From: Begonia masoniana | Lineage: Eukaryota > Streptophyta > Magnoliopsida > Cucurbitales > Begoniaceae | Assembly (NCBI GenBank): GCA_022432975.1 | Contig: CM039504.1 | Coordinates: forward strand, 3,507,459-3,571,458 | Reading direction: 5' to 3' | Length of the DNA stretch: 64,000 nt | Shown: positions 33,930 through 45,791 of the stretch, in pieces | How positions within the stretch are numbered: the first letter of the stretch is position 1 | How the letters are laid out: every line of letters starts with the position of its first letter | Program-made: the position numbers and the translations under genes | Notes under the pieces: generated by a model | Seen by the model: the letters and a program-made list of their open reading frames with translations, nothing else | What the model was told of the DNA's origin: nothing | The model's database searches: none

Positions 33930-35994
33930 TTTTTCTCATGGAACTCACGAATATCATCAGGAGACGTTGGATAATCTTAGGACTGCCATGCACAATACGC
34001 AGATCTTGTGTGCCGTCATGCTTGATACCAAGGTAATCATAAACTATAAAGTAGTCATCTTTCCGGCGTTTGAGCTATTTATCTTCGGTAGTTTGATTAT
34101 TTTTCGCATTCACTTTGGATGGAGTAGTTTGTTCAAAGTTTCACCAGGTATATTGGTGCCTGAATCGCAATTTTGGCTTCAACCGTGATAAAGTCAGTGA
34201 AGGTTTAGGTATATTGATGAAGGGTGGAAACTTACTTTCATTTATACTTTTACTCTGTGGGCTATAAATTTGAGATTAGTGAATTTGACTTCCTATTTTC
34301 TCCTATATTATATGATGATATATGTATGTCTGTAGCGTTTTTCATCCCATTCTGGCAATAACAGAAATAAACATGTATGAACCAGGCATTGAATGATTTT
34401 GGCTTCAAACAAAAACCAGTAATCTAAGTGGAGGCAATTCCCGTGTATTATTGCTTAGGTTTATTTATTGGTTACTTGCAAACTTAGTTCTATTACGTTC
34501 GTTGCTGTTTCTGTGAATATTTGTGGCATGCTATTTCGGTACAGTGATGAAGATTGAAGAACTCAGTTCATCTCCTTTTTTTATAATATATATCTTACTC
34601 ATTCAAGAATTCAGTTTATTTTGTTGCACTTCTCCCCCTTTACCAACCTTGTTCGCATAAGTTATGGTTTCAAAGCTAAAATTTTGTTGTCATACTACAA
34701 TTAAATAATTTGACTTTAACTCTCAGTTCAGACATACAAATCATAAAACAGCTTATTTATTTTGTAATTCTGGTTGTGCCTCTGAACGAAGAACTTATGG
34801 TTGGACATGTATATGGTTGTCACTCACTCTTAGCTTTCACATGTGATTGGACTATCTAAACCCTTATGTGTGTATTCCTCTTTTTGGTCTGGCAGGGACC
34901 AGAGATTCGAACCGGTTTTTTAAAAGATGGGAAACCCATTCAACTCAAGGAAGGTCAGGAAATTACCATAACCACTGATTACAGCGTCAAAGGGAATGAG
35001 AACATGATTACCATGAGCTACCAAAAATTAGCTGTGGACTTGAAACCAGGAAATATCATTTTATGCTCAGATGGTACCATCACATTTAGTGTCTTATCTT
35101 GTGATCAAAATGCTGGGACTGTAAGATGTCGTAATGAGAATACTGCGGTGTTGGGGGAGAGAAAAAATGTAAATCTTCCTGGCGTCGTGGTGGATCTCCC
35201 GACTATAACAGACAAGGATAAAGAAGATATTCTGGAATGGGGTGTTCCAAACAATATTGATATGATTGCTGTTTCATTTGTTCGTAAAGGTGCTGATCTC
35301 GTGAATGTGCGTAAGGTTCTTGGTCCTACTCACTCCAAGCACATACAATTGATGTCGAAAGTAAGTCTCACTCATTTCTAAGTTCAGTCATTTGATATTT
35401 TTTAATATGCTTCTCTGTATATTTGATGATTTGTTTGTTAGTTCTGGATTATGGACTGTTCTATGTGGTGCATTTGTGGGGGTGCTCAGTGTTCGTTTTG
35501 CTGGCTGAAATCCGAAACATGCTGCATTGTGCTCATAAAAAAACTATCAATTTTCTGTTACCCTGTAACCTTAAAATATTTCCATAAATGTTTATAAATT
35601 TGTTTCTGTTTTGATGTCTTAAGGTTGAGAACCAGGAGGGAGTTATCAATTTGGATGAAATTTTGCGTGAGACGGACTCATTCATGGTTGCTCGTGGTGA
35701 TCTTGGAATGGAAATCCCAGTTGAGAAGATTTTCCTGGCTCAAAAAATGATGATATACAAGTGTAATCTCTTAGGAAAGCCTGTTGTGACTGCCACCCAG
35801 ATGCTTGAGTCAATGATCAAATCTCCTCGACCAACACGTGCTGAAGCTACTGATGTAGCAAATGCTGTTCTAGATGGCAGTGATTGTGTTATGCTCAGCG
35901 GAGAAAGTGCAGCTGGGGCATATCCCGAGCTCGCTGTCAAAATCATGGCTAAAATTTGTCTTGAGGCAGAATCGTCCCTTGACTATGGGGCTAT

Positions 35995-36262
35995 TGTTAG
36001 GATTAGACGCCCTAATCCACCTGTAACGAACGATCTACGAAAATACCGAAAAAGAAAAACGAGAAAATAATGGACACCGAATTTACGTGGAAACCCTAAA
36101 AAGGGAAAAAACCACGGACAGAAGAGAGAATCACTAATAGCAATCTGGTATGATGAGTTTTGCGACTCAAGCATCAATATATAGAGAAAACCTAAAACCC
36201 TAATATTGATATACGGGCCCGACCTGGCCCACTTAGAATTCGGGTCACACCAAATTCTAACA
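35995..36262 (-). repeat. Copia 2 downstream LTR
   Basis: TGTTAGG...CTAACA; partner of 39181-39448. The GT two bases into the LTR (ATT followed by GTTAGG) could act as a splice donor in the pyruvate kinase transcript. Confidence 0.93.
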
Positions 36263-36444
36263 AACTCCACCTTGACACGAATTCCGCATGAGAGATCCAA
36301 CGGGCTACTCGGCCCAACCCAAAGCGAATCCAGAACACTGAACTCTGACAATCTCCACCTTCAACGAAATTCCGGTGCAAGGAAACAATCTGCAAAACCT
36401 CATTAAAAAAGATCCTCTACCACAAAGGCCCCAGATGGGCCAAC

Positions 36445-38154
36445 TCAGCATCCGATACCGATCAAGTTTAAGCCCCGCTTAAACTTGAGAGATCTACTTG
36501 AGAAGAAATCGCATCTCCTCCTCCTCCATGGTATCACTGAACTATCAGAGTTGCTGCAACAAACTCCATCTGAACATGTCGAAGACTCCACACAGGAATC
36601 GTTACCCTCGAACACATTCAATGCATAACTCACAGTTTCATCATATCGTCTCGAAGTTTTAACCTTTCGCATTGTTCTGCCTTTGACGATACCATTTTGA
36701 CGTGAAACTGAACTTGATGCCTGAACATCTGTAATAGGCTGACTCACCGGCTCTGATGTACCCTCAGATCCCAACCTGAACTTCACCCGAGAACCTGACT
36801 TCTTCCCAGTCTTCTCAACCTTTCTCTTAGAAGGTGAATTCACAAACTTTACAGCCTTATTACCCATCACATTGATTGTGGAATCCGTGATCCTCGCGTG
36901 CATCACATATAACGAGGAGCATTTTTCTCCTCTCGCCACGATCAATGAACCTCTGGTAAGCTTCCATTTTCCATCACGAAAGGTGTTGCCAAAACCTTCA
37001 TCGTCCAGCTTCCCAGTCGAGACCAAATTCTTGCGGATGTCGGGGATGTGCTTCACACCTCTCAAAACCAAGGTGTTGCCGATGTTGGTCTCCAAACACA
37101 CATCTCCCATACCAATGGCTTTTGCAATGCCACCATTTCCCATCCTCACACTTCCAAAGTCACCCGAAGTGTATGACGTAAAGAAATCTCTCCGCGAAGT
37201 GGCATGTATTGAAGCGCCACTATCGATCACCCAACTCATATCTTGGCAATCGGAATTTACAACATCCTCGTTGTACACACTAAAGGACTCCTCGGTGGCT
37301 GTGTCTGCCTCCTCGTCTATGTCACCCTCTTCGAACATCTTTTCCTTTCCTTTGGCAATCAGATTCTCCCGAAGAAACTTGTGACAAAATCTCTTTATGT
37401 GTTCTTTCTTGCCACAATGATAACACTCAAAGTTGGCGTGTTTTCCGGACTTCCTCTGACTTCGATTTCTACTGCCCGAACCTTTACTTTGACTTCTGCC
37501 CCTATTTTCAACACTCAGAGCTGAACCTGTCGATGTTACACCAGAATCAATCTTACGAACCTCCTCGGCAAGAATACGATCCCTCACATCAGTGAATACC
37601 AGCTTAGCACTTCCAACTGAGTTACTAACTGCAGCTCTCATAGGCTCCCAACTATTCGGTAGAGACGCCAACAAAATTAGGGCACGAACCTCATCCTCAA
37701 AATCAATTTCCACAGATAGCAATTGATTCACAATAGTATTGAACTCATTCAGATGCGCTGCGACCGAAGCACCATCAATCATCTTCAGATTAAAAAGCTT
37801 CTTCATAATAAATACCTTATTATTCGCAGATGGTTTCTCGTACATATCAGACAGAGCCTTCATCAGACTCGCGGTGGTCTTCTCCTTTGCCACGTTGTGA
37901 GCAACGCTTTTGGCTAGCGTCAATCGGACGACTCCCAAAACTTTTCTATCAAGGAGATTCCATTCACCGTCTTCCATCTTCTCTGGCTTCGCACTCAGAG
38001 GAAGATGAAGTCCTTTCCCGTACAAGTAATCCTCGATTTGCATTCTCCAGAATGCAAAATCTGTCCCATCGAATTTTTCAATACTAGGTCCTGTGCTATC
38101 CTCACCTGCCATTGTTATCAAAAACAATTTCCAAAACTGATATTTCCAGATCAA
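36445..38154 (-). CDS. Copia 2 Gag-protease protein (569 codons)
   Basis: Intact frame; MAGEDSTGPSIEKFDG at ATG 38112 is a more typical Gag start than the upstream in-frame ATG at 38154. Residues about 15-230 are copia Gag (FAFWRMQIEDYLYGKG, VAAHLNEFNTIVNQL, LLASLPNSWEPM). A zinc knuckle CYHCGKKEHIKRFC follows, an acidic linker, and a protease with WVIDSGASIHATSRRDFF and a following beta region (MGNGGIAKAIGMGDVCLET). After the protease the frame continues into a basic Ser-rich tail unrelated to integrase, and no reverse transcriptase or RNase H exists. An intact Gag-protease with no pol, between LTRs with matching priming sites, indicates a family parasitising autonomous copia elements. Confidence 0.9.
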   Translation of the reverse strand: MIWKYQFWKLFLITMAGEDSTGPSIEKFDGTDFAFWRMQIEDYLYGKGLHLPLSAKPEKMEDGEWNLLDRKVLGVVRLTLAKSVAHNVAKEKTTASLMKALSDMYEKPSANNKVFIMKKLFNLKMIDGASVAAHLNEFNTIVNQLLSVEIDFEDEVRALILLASLPNSWEPMRAAVSNSVGSAKLVFTDVRDRILAEEVRKIDSGVTSTGSALSVENRGRSQSKGSGSRNRSQRKSGKHANFECYHCGKKEHIKRFCHKFLRENLIAKGKEKMFEEGDIDEEADTATEESFSVYNEDVVNSDCQDMSWVIDSGASIHATSRRDFFTSYTSGDFGSVRMGNGGIAKAIGMGDVCLETNIGNTLVLRGVKHIPDIRKNLVSTGKLDDEGFGNTFRDGKWKLTRGSLIVARGEKCSSLYVMHARITDSTINVMGNKAVKFVNSPSKRKVEKTGKKSGSRVKFRLGSEGTSEPVSQPITDVQASSSVSRQNGIVKGRTMRKVKTSRRYDETVSYALNVFEGNDSCVESSTCSDGVCCSNSDSSVIPWRRRRCDFFSSRSLKFKRGLNLIGIGC

Positions 38155-39166
38155 TTATTCAACCCCAATAATCAATCTCAAATATTCAGAATAAATCCTC
38201 CAAAATATTCTGAACAAAAAATGCCCAACAAACCGATACTTTCCCGATTAATTATTCAACCCAATAATCAATCCAAGTATGTCTAAAAAACCAGATAATT
38301 TTATTTTCAAAAATATCTCAAAATATCTCAGCCCCAATAATTCAGAATACCACTAAATTATTACCCGATACTCCACCGACAAAACCAATGAAGCAAAATC
38401 CGAGATTTCCAAGTATTGAAATTCAACCAATTTCTAACTTTAATTTCCTCACTTTACCTTCACTGTTCACCCAATGTCAATTTCACCAACAGAATTCCAT
38501 TGATCAATAAGGCAGCCACAGAATTTCTAACACCAACGGTAACAGAGAAATTCTAAACAAAAACGCACTGAAAATTCCAAATATCTCAATGCTGCTCGGC
38601 GATCACTGCGGAACCGGCGATTCTGTGGCGGTGGGTTCTGCGAAAAACGCCTCGACGGCGGGAAGCTTGGCTCGGAGAGGCGGGTCTCGGCGGTCGGCGT
38701 TCGGAGCAGATCGGCGGCGAGGACAGTTTTCCCTCGCGGCGGCTGGGCTCTGTTCGGCGCTGTGCGTCGATCTGTTGCTTCGCGGCGAGCAACACGGAAC
38801 AGAAGGTTCTGTTCTTCGCAGACGGCGGCGGCAGGCGGCGGCTCTTCTTTCGTCGGACGGCGGCGACGATCGCGGCTATCCCTCTCCTCGGCTCAAGCAC
38901 TCTCGCTTCTCTGTTCTTCTTCTCTGGCGAAGAGCAACGAAAATTTCCCCTTTTTTTGTTTTGTTTTTTTTTTTTTTATTTTTCAATTTCCTCCAACTTG
39001 TTCTTCACACGCAGAGAACAAATCCAAGAAAAGAAATTAACTTTCTTTTCTATTTTCTTTTTCCAATAAAATTGCAAACTTCACTCACCGAAATTTACAA
39101 ACCTGAAATCGATCGAAACCCTTCGAAGAATCAAACCCTGATTTTCGAAAATCACTTCACCTCGAA
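38155..39166 (-). other. Leader of copia 2, with a GC-rich block
   Basis: Non-coding in element sense. The block 38586-38935 is much more GC-rich (repeated GGCGGCGG/CGGCG) than the rest of the element and could be a captured host fragment or a structured leader. Open frames across it look like composition artefacts. Confidence 0.4.
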
Positions 39167-39180
39167 GCTCTGATACCAGT

Positions 39181-39448
39181 TGTTAAGATTAGACGCCCTA
39201 ATCCACCTGTAACGAACGATCTACGAAAATACCGAAAAAGAAAAACGAGAAAATAATGGACACCAAATTTACGTGGAAACCCTAGAAAGGGAAAAAAACT
39301 ACGGACAGAAGAGAGAATCACTAATAGCAATTCGGTACAATGAGTTTTGCGACTCAAGCATCAATATATAGAGAAAACCTAAAACCCTAATATTGATAAC
39401 GGGCCCGACCCGGCCCAACAAGAATTCGGATCACACCAAATTCTAACA
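39181..39448 (-). repeat. Copia 2 upstream LTR
   Basis: Element-sense 5' LTR; the primer-binding site complement is at 39167-39178 (TGGTATCAGAGC on the minus strand). Confidence 0.94.
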
Positions 39449-40150
39449 GCTATTTCCAAGGAGATGATAAGGTCGACTCCTCTTCCCATGAGCCCATTGG
39501 AAAGTCTTGCATCCTCTGCAGTCCGCACAGCTTATAAAGCAAAAGCAACACTAATTGTGGTGCTGACGCGCGGTGGAACCACAGCAAAGTTGGTAGCCAA
39601 GTATAGGCCAGCTGTTCCAATCCTCTCAGTTGTTGTTCCTATGTTGACTACAGACTCATTTGATTGGAGCTACAGTGATGAGACCCCTGCCAGGCACAGC
39701 CTTATATACAGGGGGATGATTCCTCTACTGGCTGAAGGGTCAACCAAGGCCACTGATGCTGAGTCTACAGAAGGAATTTTGAAAGCTGCACTGAAGTCTG
39801 GTACCGAGAAAGGTCTATGCAAACCTGGCGATGCTGTCGTGGCTCTGCATCGTATTGGAACTGCCTCTGTCATTAAGATATGCGTAGTTAAGTGATTGAG
39901 TATGGCTTCATTTTGATATTGAAGGTTGTTTCTTTCCTTAATATGATCTGTTGGGTTTACGAATTACGTGCTTAATTAATGTTTAGCTGCAAGTTCATAT
40001 AAGAAATACCATTTCAGTTGGGAAAATATATGGAATCTGGATTACAAAAACAAGTTTGGTGCATTACTAGTTAGGGAAGGATGATAATCTTTTTCAAACA
40101 GACTTATCGAATGGAAAGTTTGATGACGTTAGTAGAATTGGGTTATTATC

Positions 40151-40587
40151 TGTTGGGTGTTTCTGTTGTCCTGCGAAAGACTCCAAATTTTGGAAGAGCA
40201 ACAGTCCCATAATGAAACACCCACGTGATGTGGCTCAAGTTGTTCAAATCCTATTGGTGCAAATTTTTTAAGTTGATGGAACTTAATATTAATATAATAA
40301 ATAAAAGCCGAAGTTGATCCTCTCCCTAACAACAGAACAGAGAAAGGCTTTCTCCATCGAAGCCTTTGTTAAAGAAAATTTAAGGAGTTAAAGGGATAGA
40401 AATCATTCTGACAGCATGGATTCAAGTAAGCAAAATAATTTTATTACTCAAAGCATAGAAGAGTAACATGTTCCTTGTTGTGTTATTTCTCTCTTGAGTA
40501 TAGAGCTGTGAAAATCAATTGTTTTAACATCCTACAATTTTCTCTATAATGAAAAGAAGAGAAAATATAACGTACATAAAGGTAACA
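40151..40587 (+). repeat. Copia 3 upstream LTR
   Basis: 437 bp, followed two bases later by the primer-binding site at 40590. Confidence 0.94.
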
Positions 40588-41369
40588 TGTGGTATCAGAG
40601 CATCGTTGTAGAACAGTTGATTTTCCAATTATGAATCATATGTTTATCCGCTGCTTAATGATTGATTTCTGCTTAAATAAGGATGAATAATCGGTGAGAT
40701 TAAGAAATTTCAAAATTAATATTTATCGAAAGTACTGTTCACCGATTTTACTATTCACGCCGGCCGATTACTGTTCATGGCCGATGTATTGTTCACGTCG
40801 GTGTTACTGTTTATTCCAGCCAATTACCGTTCATAAAAAAAAAAATTACTGTTTATGTTTGAAAAGATAAAATAATTCTTGATATTTAGATTATTTTATT
40901 TAATTATAAATATGACAAGTATGTTTTGTCATTGTTAATTGTTTATGTGAATGTTATGATTATTTAATTTGATATCTAAATTATGATGATTTGTTAGTCA
41001 CCAAAGTGACCGAATCATAACGTTTTTCTCAGATATCAAATTAAATAATTCAATTACTCATGTTTTATGTGATGCTCGATAATGAAATGACATGATAAGA
41101 ATTATGATTTTGACATGAGTATATTGATTTTCATGATTATAAAATATATTGAATCGCCCAAAGGTGGATTGTTTATTTTATAATTGTGAATATGATTGTG
41201 GTAAATTGATATGTCTGAGTAGGTGTGTTTAGTATATCTAAAGATAACGAACATGTCTATATCGAGTAAGTTAATTACCAATTATGTGAAATTTAAGTTG
41301 AGCATCAATTATGTTTATGATTATATATTGTTGTGTCACCCAAAGGAGAACTTCAATATATATTAATGA

Positions 41370-44300
41370 TTGTTTGATTGCACTATGACTCAAAGCATTA
41401 TGTTGATGGAGCATGTTTTATATTTTGCAGCATCTATTCCTGTTGCTCTTCATTCGCAAGCCGCATCTGTTGTAAAGTTTTCTGGTTTAAATTTCTCTGA
41501 ATGGTGCGAACAAGTTCAGTTTCACCTCGGTGTTCTAGATCTTGATTTGACACTCTTAAGTGAGAAACCAGCTGCTATTACTGCAACTAGCAGTGCTGAT
41601 CAGAGATCTTCCTATAAAGCTTGGAAAAGATCAAACAGATTAAGCCTAATGTTTATGCGGATGACTGTAGCCAACAACATCAAGTCCACATTTTCCAAAA
41701 CTGAAAGTGCAAGGGAATTTATAAAATTTGTGGAAGAATGTTCTCAGTCAGAATCGGCTGATAAATCACTTGCTGGGACACTGATGGGTACTTTAACCAC
41801 CATGAAGTTTGATGGTTCACGTACCATGCATGAACATGTTGTTGAAATGACAAACATGGCAGCAAGACTAAAGACCATGGGAATGGAAGTGAATGAGAAC
41901 TTTCTAGTGACGTTCATCTTGAACTTTTTGCCTCCTCAATATGGCCCATTTCATATGAGCTATAATACTATGAGGACTAAATGGAATGTGCATGAATTGC
42001 AAAGTATGCTCATTCAGGAAGAAGCAAGGATTAAGAAACCAGGAACTCAAGCTGTCAATCTCATGAATTATGAAGGAGCTGGAAAGAAACCAGTAAAGAA
42101 AGGTGGAAAGGGTAAGAAAAGACTATCATCGGTAGCTCAGTCCTCTTTCCAAATCCACAAGAAGGAACAACGAAAGGATAAGTGTCATTTCTGTGGAAAG
42201 CAAGGACACTATCAGAAAGATTGCCTGAAATGTAAGGCATGGTTCGAAAAGAAAGGTAAGCCTAGTGCTTTCGTATGTTTCGAATCAAATTTAACTGAAG
42301 TTCCTTGTAATACTTGGTGGATTGATTATGGTTGTACTACTCATGTTTTTAATACGATACAGAGATTCCTTACGACCCAAACCATAAGCCCAAATGAAAG
42401 ATATATTTACATGGGCACTTGGGTAAGAGTTCCAGTTGAAGCTATTGGAACTTACCGTTTAATGTTAGACACTGGACATCAATTAGATCTTTTTCAAACT
42501 GTTTATGTTCCATCTGTTTCTCGTAATTTAGTTTCATTATCGAAACTTGATACAGCTGGATATTCCTGTATGTTGGGAATAAATGTTTCAGTTTGTATAA
42601 AGATAATGTTCTTGTTGGTACTGGTGTTCTGTATGATGGTTTGTATAAATTAAAACTTGATTATTGTTTTGCTGAAACCCTATTAATTGAGCATCGTAAT
42701 ATTGGAACAAAACGTGGTTTAATGAATGAATGTTCTGCTTATTTATGGCATAAACGATTAGGTCATATATCCAAAGAAAGAATAGAAAGATTGGTAAAGC
42801 AATCAATCCTTCCAAATTTGGATTTTATTGATTTAAATATTTGTGTTGATTGTATTAAAGGAAAGCAAACAAGAAAACAAGTAAGAAAGTAACCACAAGA
42901 AGCAAACAGCTCCTTGAAATTATACACACTGAAGTAAGGCACCTGCATGTTTGGGGTTGCTCAGCAGAAGTAAGAATTTATAATCCACATGAAAGAAAAC
43001 TGGATGCAAAAACAACCAGTGACTTTTTCATTGGTTATCCAGAAAAATCTAAATGGTATAGATGTTACTGTCCTAGTCATAGTACGATAATTGTTAAAAC
43101 TGGAAATGCTAGGTTCATTGAAAGTGGTGAAATCAGTGGGAGTTTGGAACCACGTAAGGTGGAAATTAAAGAAGTTATGGTGCCAGTTCCAATACCTATA
43201 ACTTCTACTCATGTTGTTCCACCAGTTGTTGATCGTATTAATGATTTACACGAACAACAAATTAATGATCCAACTCCACATAATGAGATTGTCACGAATG
43301 AACCTATAAGAGATGAACCACTAGAAATACCATTAAGACGATCTGTAAGAGAAAAAAGATCTGCTATTTCTAATGATTATGTGGTTTACCTTCAAGAGTC
43401 CGAATGTGATATAGGACTTGATGATGATCCACTTTCGTTTTCACAGGCCATAGAAAGTGAAAATTCTGATAAATAGTTAGATGCCATGAAAGATGAGTTA
43501 AAATCAAAGGAACAAAATGAAGTTTGGGAACTCGTCGAATTGCCTGAAGGTTGTAAAAGAGTTAGGTGTAAATGGGTCTTTAAGACCAAACGCGACTCTA
43601 ATGGCAATATCGAACGAAATAAAGCCAGACTTGTTGCCAAAGGTTTTATTTAGAAAGATGACATTGATTACAAAGAAACCTTTTCTCCTGTTTCGAAAAA
43701 GGATTCTTTCAGAATTATTATGACAATGGTAGCTCATTATGATTTAGAGCTCCATCAAATGGACGTGAAAACTGCTTTTTTAAATGAGAATTTAGATGAA
43801 GAAGTATATATGGACCAACCTGAAGGTTTTGTCGTTAAAGGACAAGAACACAAGGTGTGTAAACTAAAGAAGTCAATATACGGACTTAAACAAGCTTCCC
43901 GACAATAGTATCTTAAGTTTAACGATACCATCACATCCTTTGGATTTAAGGAAAACATCGTTGATCGGTGTATATATCTAAAGGTCCGTGGGAGTAAGTT
44001 TATATTTCTGATTCTGTATGTTGATGATATCTTGCTAGCTACTAATGATCTTGGCCTAATGTACGAAACCAAGAAATATCTCAATATGAACTTTGAAATG
44101 AAAAATATGAGAGAGGCATCCTTTGTGATTGGAATCGAAATATTCCAGAATAGATCACAAGGATTGTTGAGATTGTCTCAGAAAGCCTATATTAATAAAG
44201 TTCTAGAGAGATTCAGAATGGACAAGTGTTGGGCAAGTGTTGTTCCAATTTAGAAAGGAGATAAATTTAATCTCAATCAATGTCCAAAGAATGAATTGGA

Positions 44301-44994
44301 ACGTACACAAATGAAAGACATTCCTTATGCTTCTATCGTGGGCAGTTTGATGTATGCACAGACTTGTACCAGACCCGACATTAGTTTTATTGTCGGAATG
44401 CTGGGACGGTATCAAAGTAATCCAGGCATAGAGCATTGGAAAGCTGCAAAGAAAGTCCTTAGGTATCTACAAGGAACGAAGGAACACATGCTCACTTACA
44501 GACGATCTGATCATCTTGAAGTAATTGGATATTCAGATTCAGATTATGCTGGATGTGTGGATACTAGAAAATCCACGTTTGGCTATTTGTTCCTTTTAGC
44601 CAATGGTGCAATCTCCTGGAAGAGTGCGAAGCAATCTGTCACTTCTACGTCCACTATGGAAGCTGAGTTCGCGGCATGCTTTGAGGCCACTATTCAGGGT
44701 TTATGGCTGCAGAACTTTATTTCAAGACTTGGAATTGTTGACAGTATTGCCAAGCCGCTGAAAATTTATTGTGACAACTCCGCAGCAGTCTTCTTTTCTA
44801 AAAACGACAAGTATTCCAAAGGTACTAAACATATAGAGTTGAAATACTTGACCGTTAAAGAAGAAGTTCAGAAACGAAGAGTATCAATCGAACACATAAG
44901 CACCAACCTTATGATTGCGGATCCGTTGACTAAAGGATTGCCACCTAAGACATTTACTAAGCATGTCGAACGAATGGGCATTTTCGAAGGTTAA
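41370..44994 (+). pseudogene. Copia 3 Gag-Pol polyprotein remains
   Basis: Gag open frame 41370-42653 (first ATG at 41385) with knuckle CHFCGKQGHYQKDC. The protease motif reads WWIDYGCTTH, with Tyr replacing the usual Ser after the catalytic Asp. A frameshift near 42600 leads to the GAG-pre-integrase segment HKRLGHISKERIERL. At about 42930 the sequence jumps from LEIIHTE to VWGCSAEVRIYNP, so the integrase catalytic core is deleted. Nonsense TAG codons follow at 43474-43476, 43651-43653, 43906-43908 and 44251-44253, at positions where relatives read Trp or Gln-like codons. Reverse transcriptase (MDVKTAFLNENLDEEVYM, YVDDILLAT) and RNase H (YCDNSAAVF, LMIADPLTKGLPP) are recognisable. Related to copia 1 by motif and polypurine tract. 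Confidence 0.92.
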
Positions 44995-45352
44995 CTTTAT
45001 GTTTATGTTTGTGTTCTTCATGTACTTGACACTCTTGAGCTCGTTTAATGATAGTTTCTGATATACACTTATGAATTCTGTTTGATTATGTTGAATGCAT
45101 TTAGAAATGAAATTATGAAGTTATGAGTTGAACATGATTAGTCTTTCAGAAAGACACTAATGTGAATCATTATGTTATTCCTTTTATTAATTATGTTGAG
45201 TATTAAATTAATATGTGATATATGGAAGGAACTGTGTCGACAGAATGACATGTGACCGCTATGATTCATATTAGTTGTATACTCGAGAATGATGTTATAC
45301 TTCATCAATGTAAAGTCGGATTTGATAATGTTATTTGAGCCAAGTGGGAGAA

Positions 45353-45786
45353 TGTTGGGTGTTTCTGTTGTTCTGCGAAAGACTCTAAATTTTGGAAGAG
45401 CAACAGTCCCATAATGAAACACTCACGTGATGTGGCTCAAGTTGTTCAAATCCTATTGGTGCAAATTTTTTAAGTTGATGGAACTTAATATTAATGTAAT
45501 AAATAAAAGATGAAGTTGATCCTCTCCCTAACAACAGAACAGAGAAAGGCTTTCTCCATCGAAGCCTTTGTTAAAGAAAATTTAAGGAGTTAAAGGGAGA
45601 GAAATCATTCTGACAGCATGGATTCAAGTAAGCAAAATAATTTTATTACTCAAAGCATAGAAGAGTAACATGTTCCTGTTGTGTTATTTCTCTCGACTAT
45701 AGGGCTGTGAAAATCAATTGTTTTAACATCCTACAATTTTCTCTATAATGAAAAGAATAGAAAATATAACGTACATAAAGGTAACA
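45353..45786 (+). repeat. Copia 3 downstream LTR
   Basis: 434 bp, directly after the polypurine tract; ends GGTAACA before TTATC. Confidence 0.94.
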
Positions 45787-45791
45787 TTATC

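Larger units (their letters stand above)
35995..39448 (-). mobile_element. Copia-type element 2, non-autonomous (Gag-protease only), inside pyruvate kinase exon 3
   Basis: Duplications GCTAT (35990-35994, 39449-39453). LTRs 35995-36262 and 39181-39448, 268 bp each, differ at about 13 positions (about 5%). The primer-binding site complement lies at 39167-39178 and the minus strand at 36263-36274 reads CAAGGTGGAGTT, the polypurine tract. Only Gag and protease are encoded. A GC-rich leader of about 1 kb (38155-39180) precedes the frame. Confidence 0.95.
27644..39895 (+). pseudogene. Cytosolic pyruvate kinase gene split by two exonic copia insertions
   Basis: Coding pieces: 27644-27803, 33935-34032, 34896-35360, 35624-35994 and 39454-39895. 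Their lengths sum to 1536 nt (511 codons plus stop), the usual length for plant cytosolic pyruvate kinase (phosphoenolpyruvate + ADP to pyruvate + ATP, last step of glycolysis). Introns 1 and 2 (34033-34895, 35361-35623) are normal GT-AG. Motifs seen: [28 protein letters not shown] at the first insertion, [87 protein letters not shown]. Copia 1 breaks the exon in the NFSHG active-site region (TTTTT duplication). Copia 2 breaks it after DYGA (GCTAT duplication). No other stop or frameshift is visible. As sequenced it should not make a full enzyme; it may be a disrupted duplicate, or heterozygous. Confidence 0.92.
40151..45786 (+). mobile_element. Ty1/copia element 3, decayed, between pyruvate kinase and alpha-galactosidase genes
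   Basis: Duplications TTATC (40146-40150, 45787-45791). LTRs 40151-40587 and 45353-45786, about 2.5-3% different, begin TGTTGGGTG and end GGTAACA. Primer-binding site TGGTATCAGAGC at 40590-40601; polypurine tract CAAGTGGGAGAA at 45341-45352, identical in sequence to that of copia 1. Coding capacity is broken. It lies about 255 bp past the pyruvate kinase stop. Confidence 0.95.

Noticed and set aside
38586..38900. Arg/Pro-rich open frame in the copia 2 leader
   Set aside because: GC-rich composition, open on both strands, no motif; described as leader instead.
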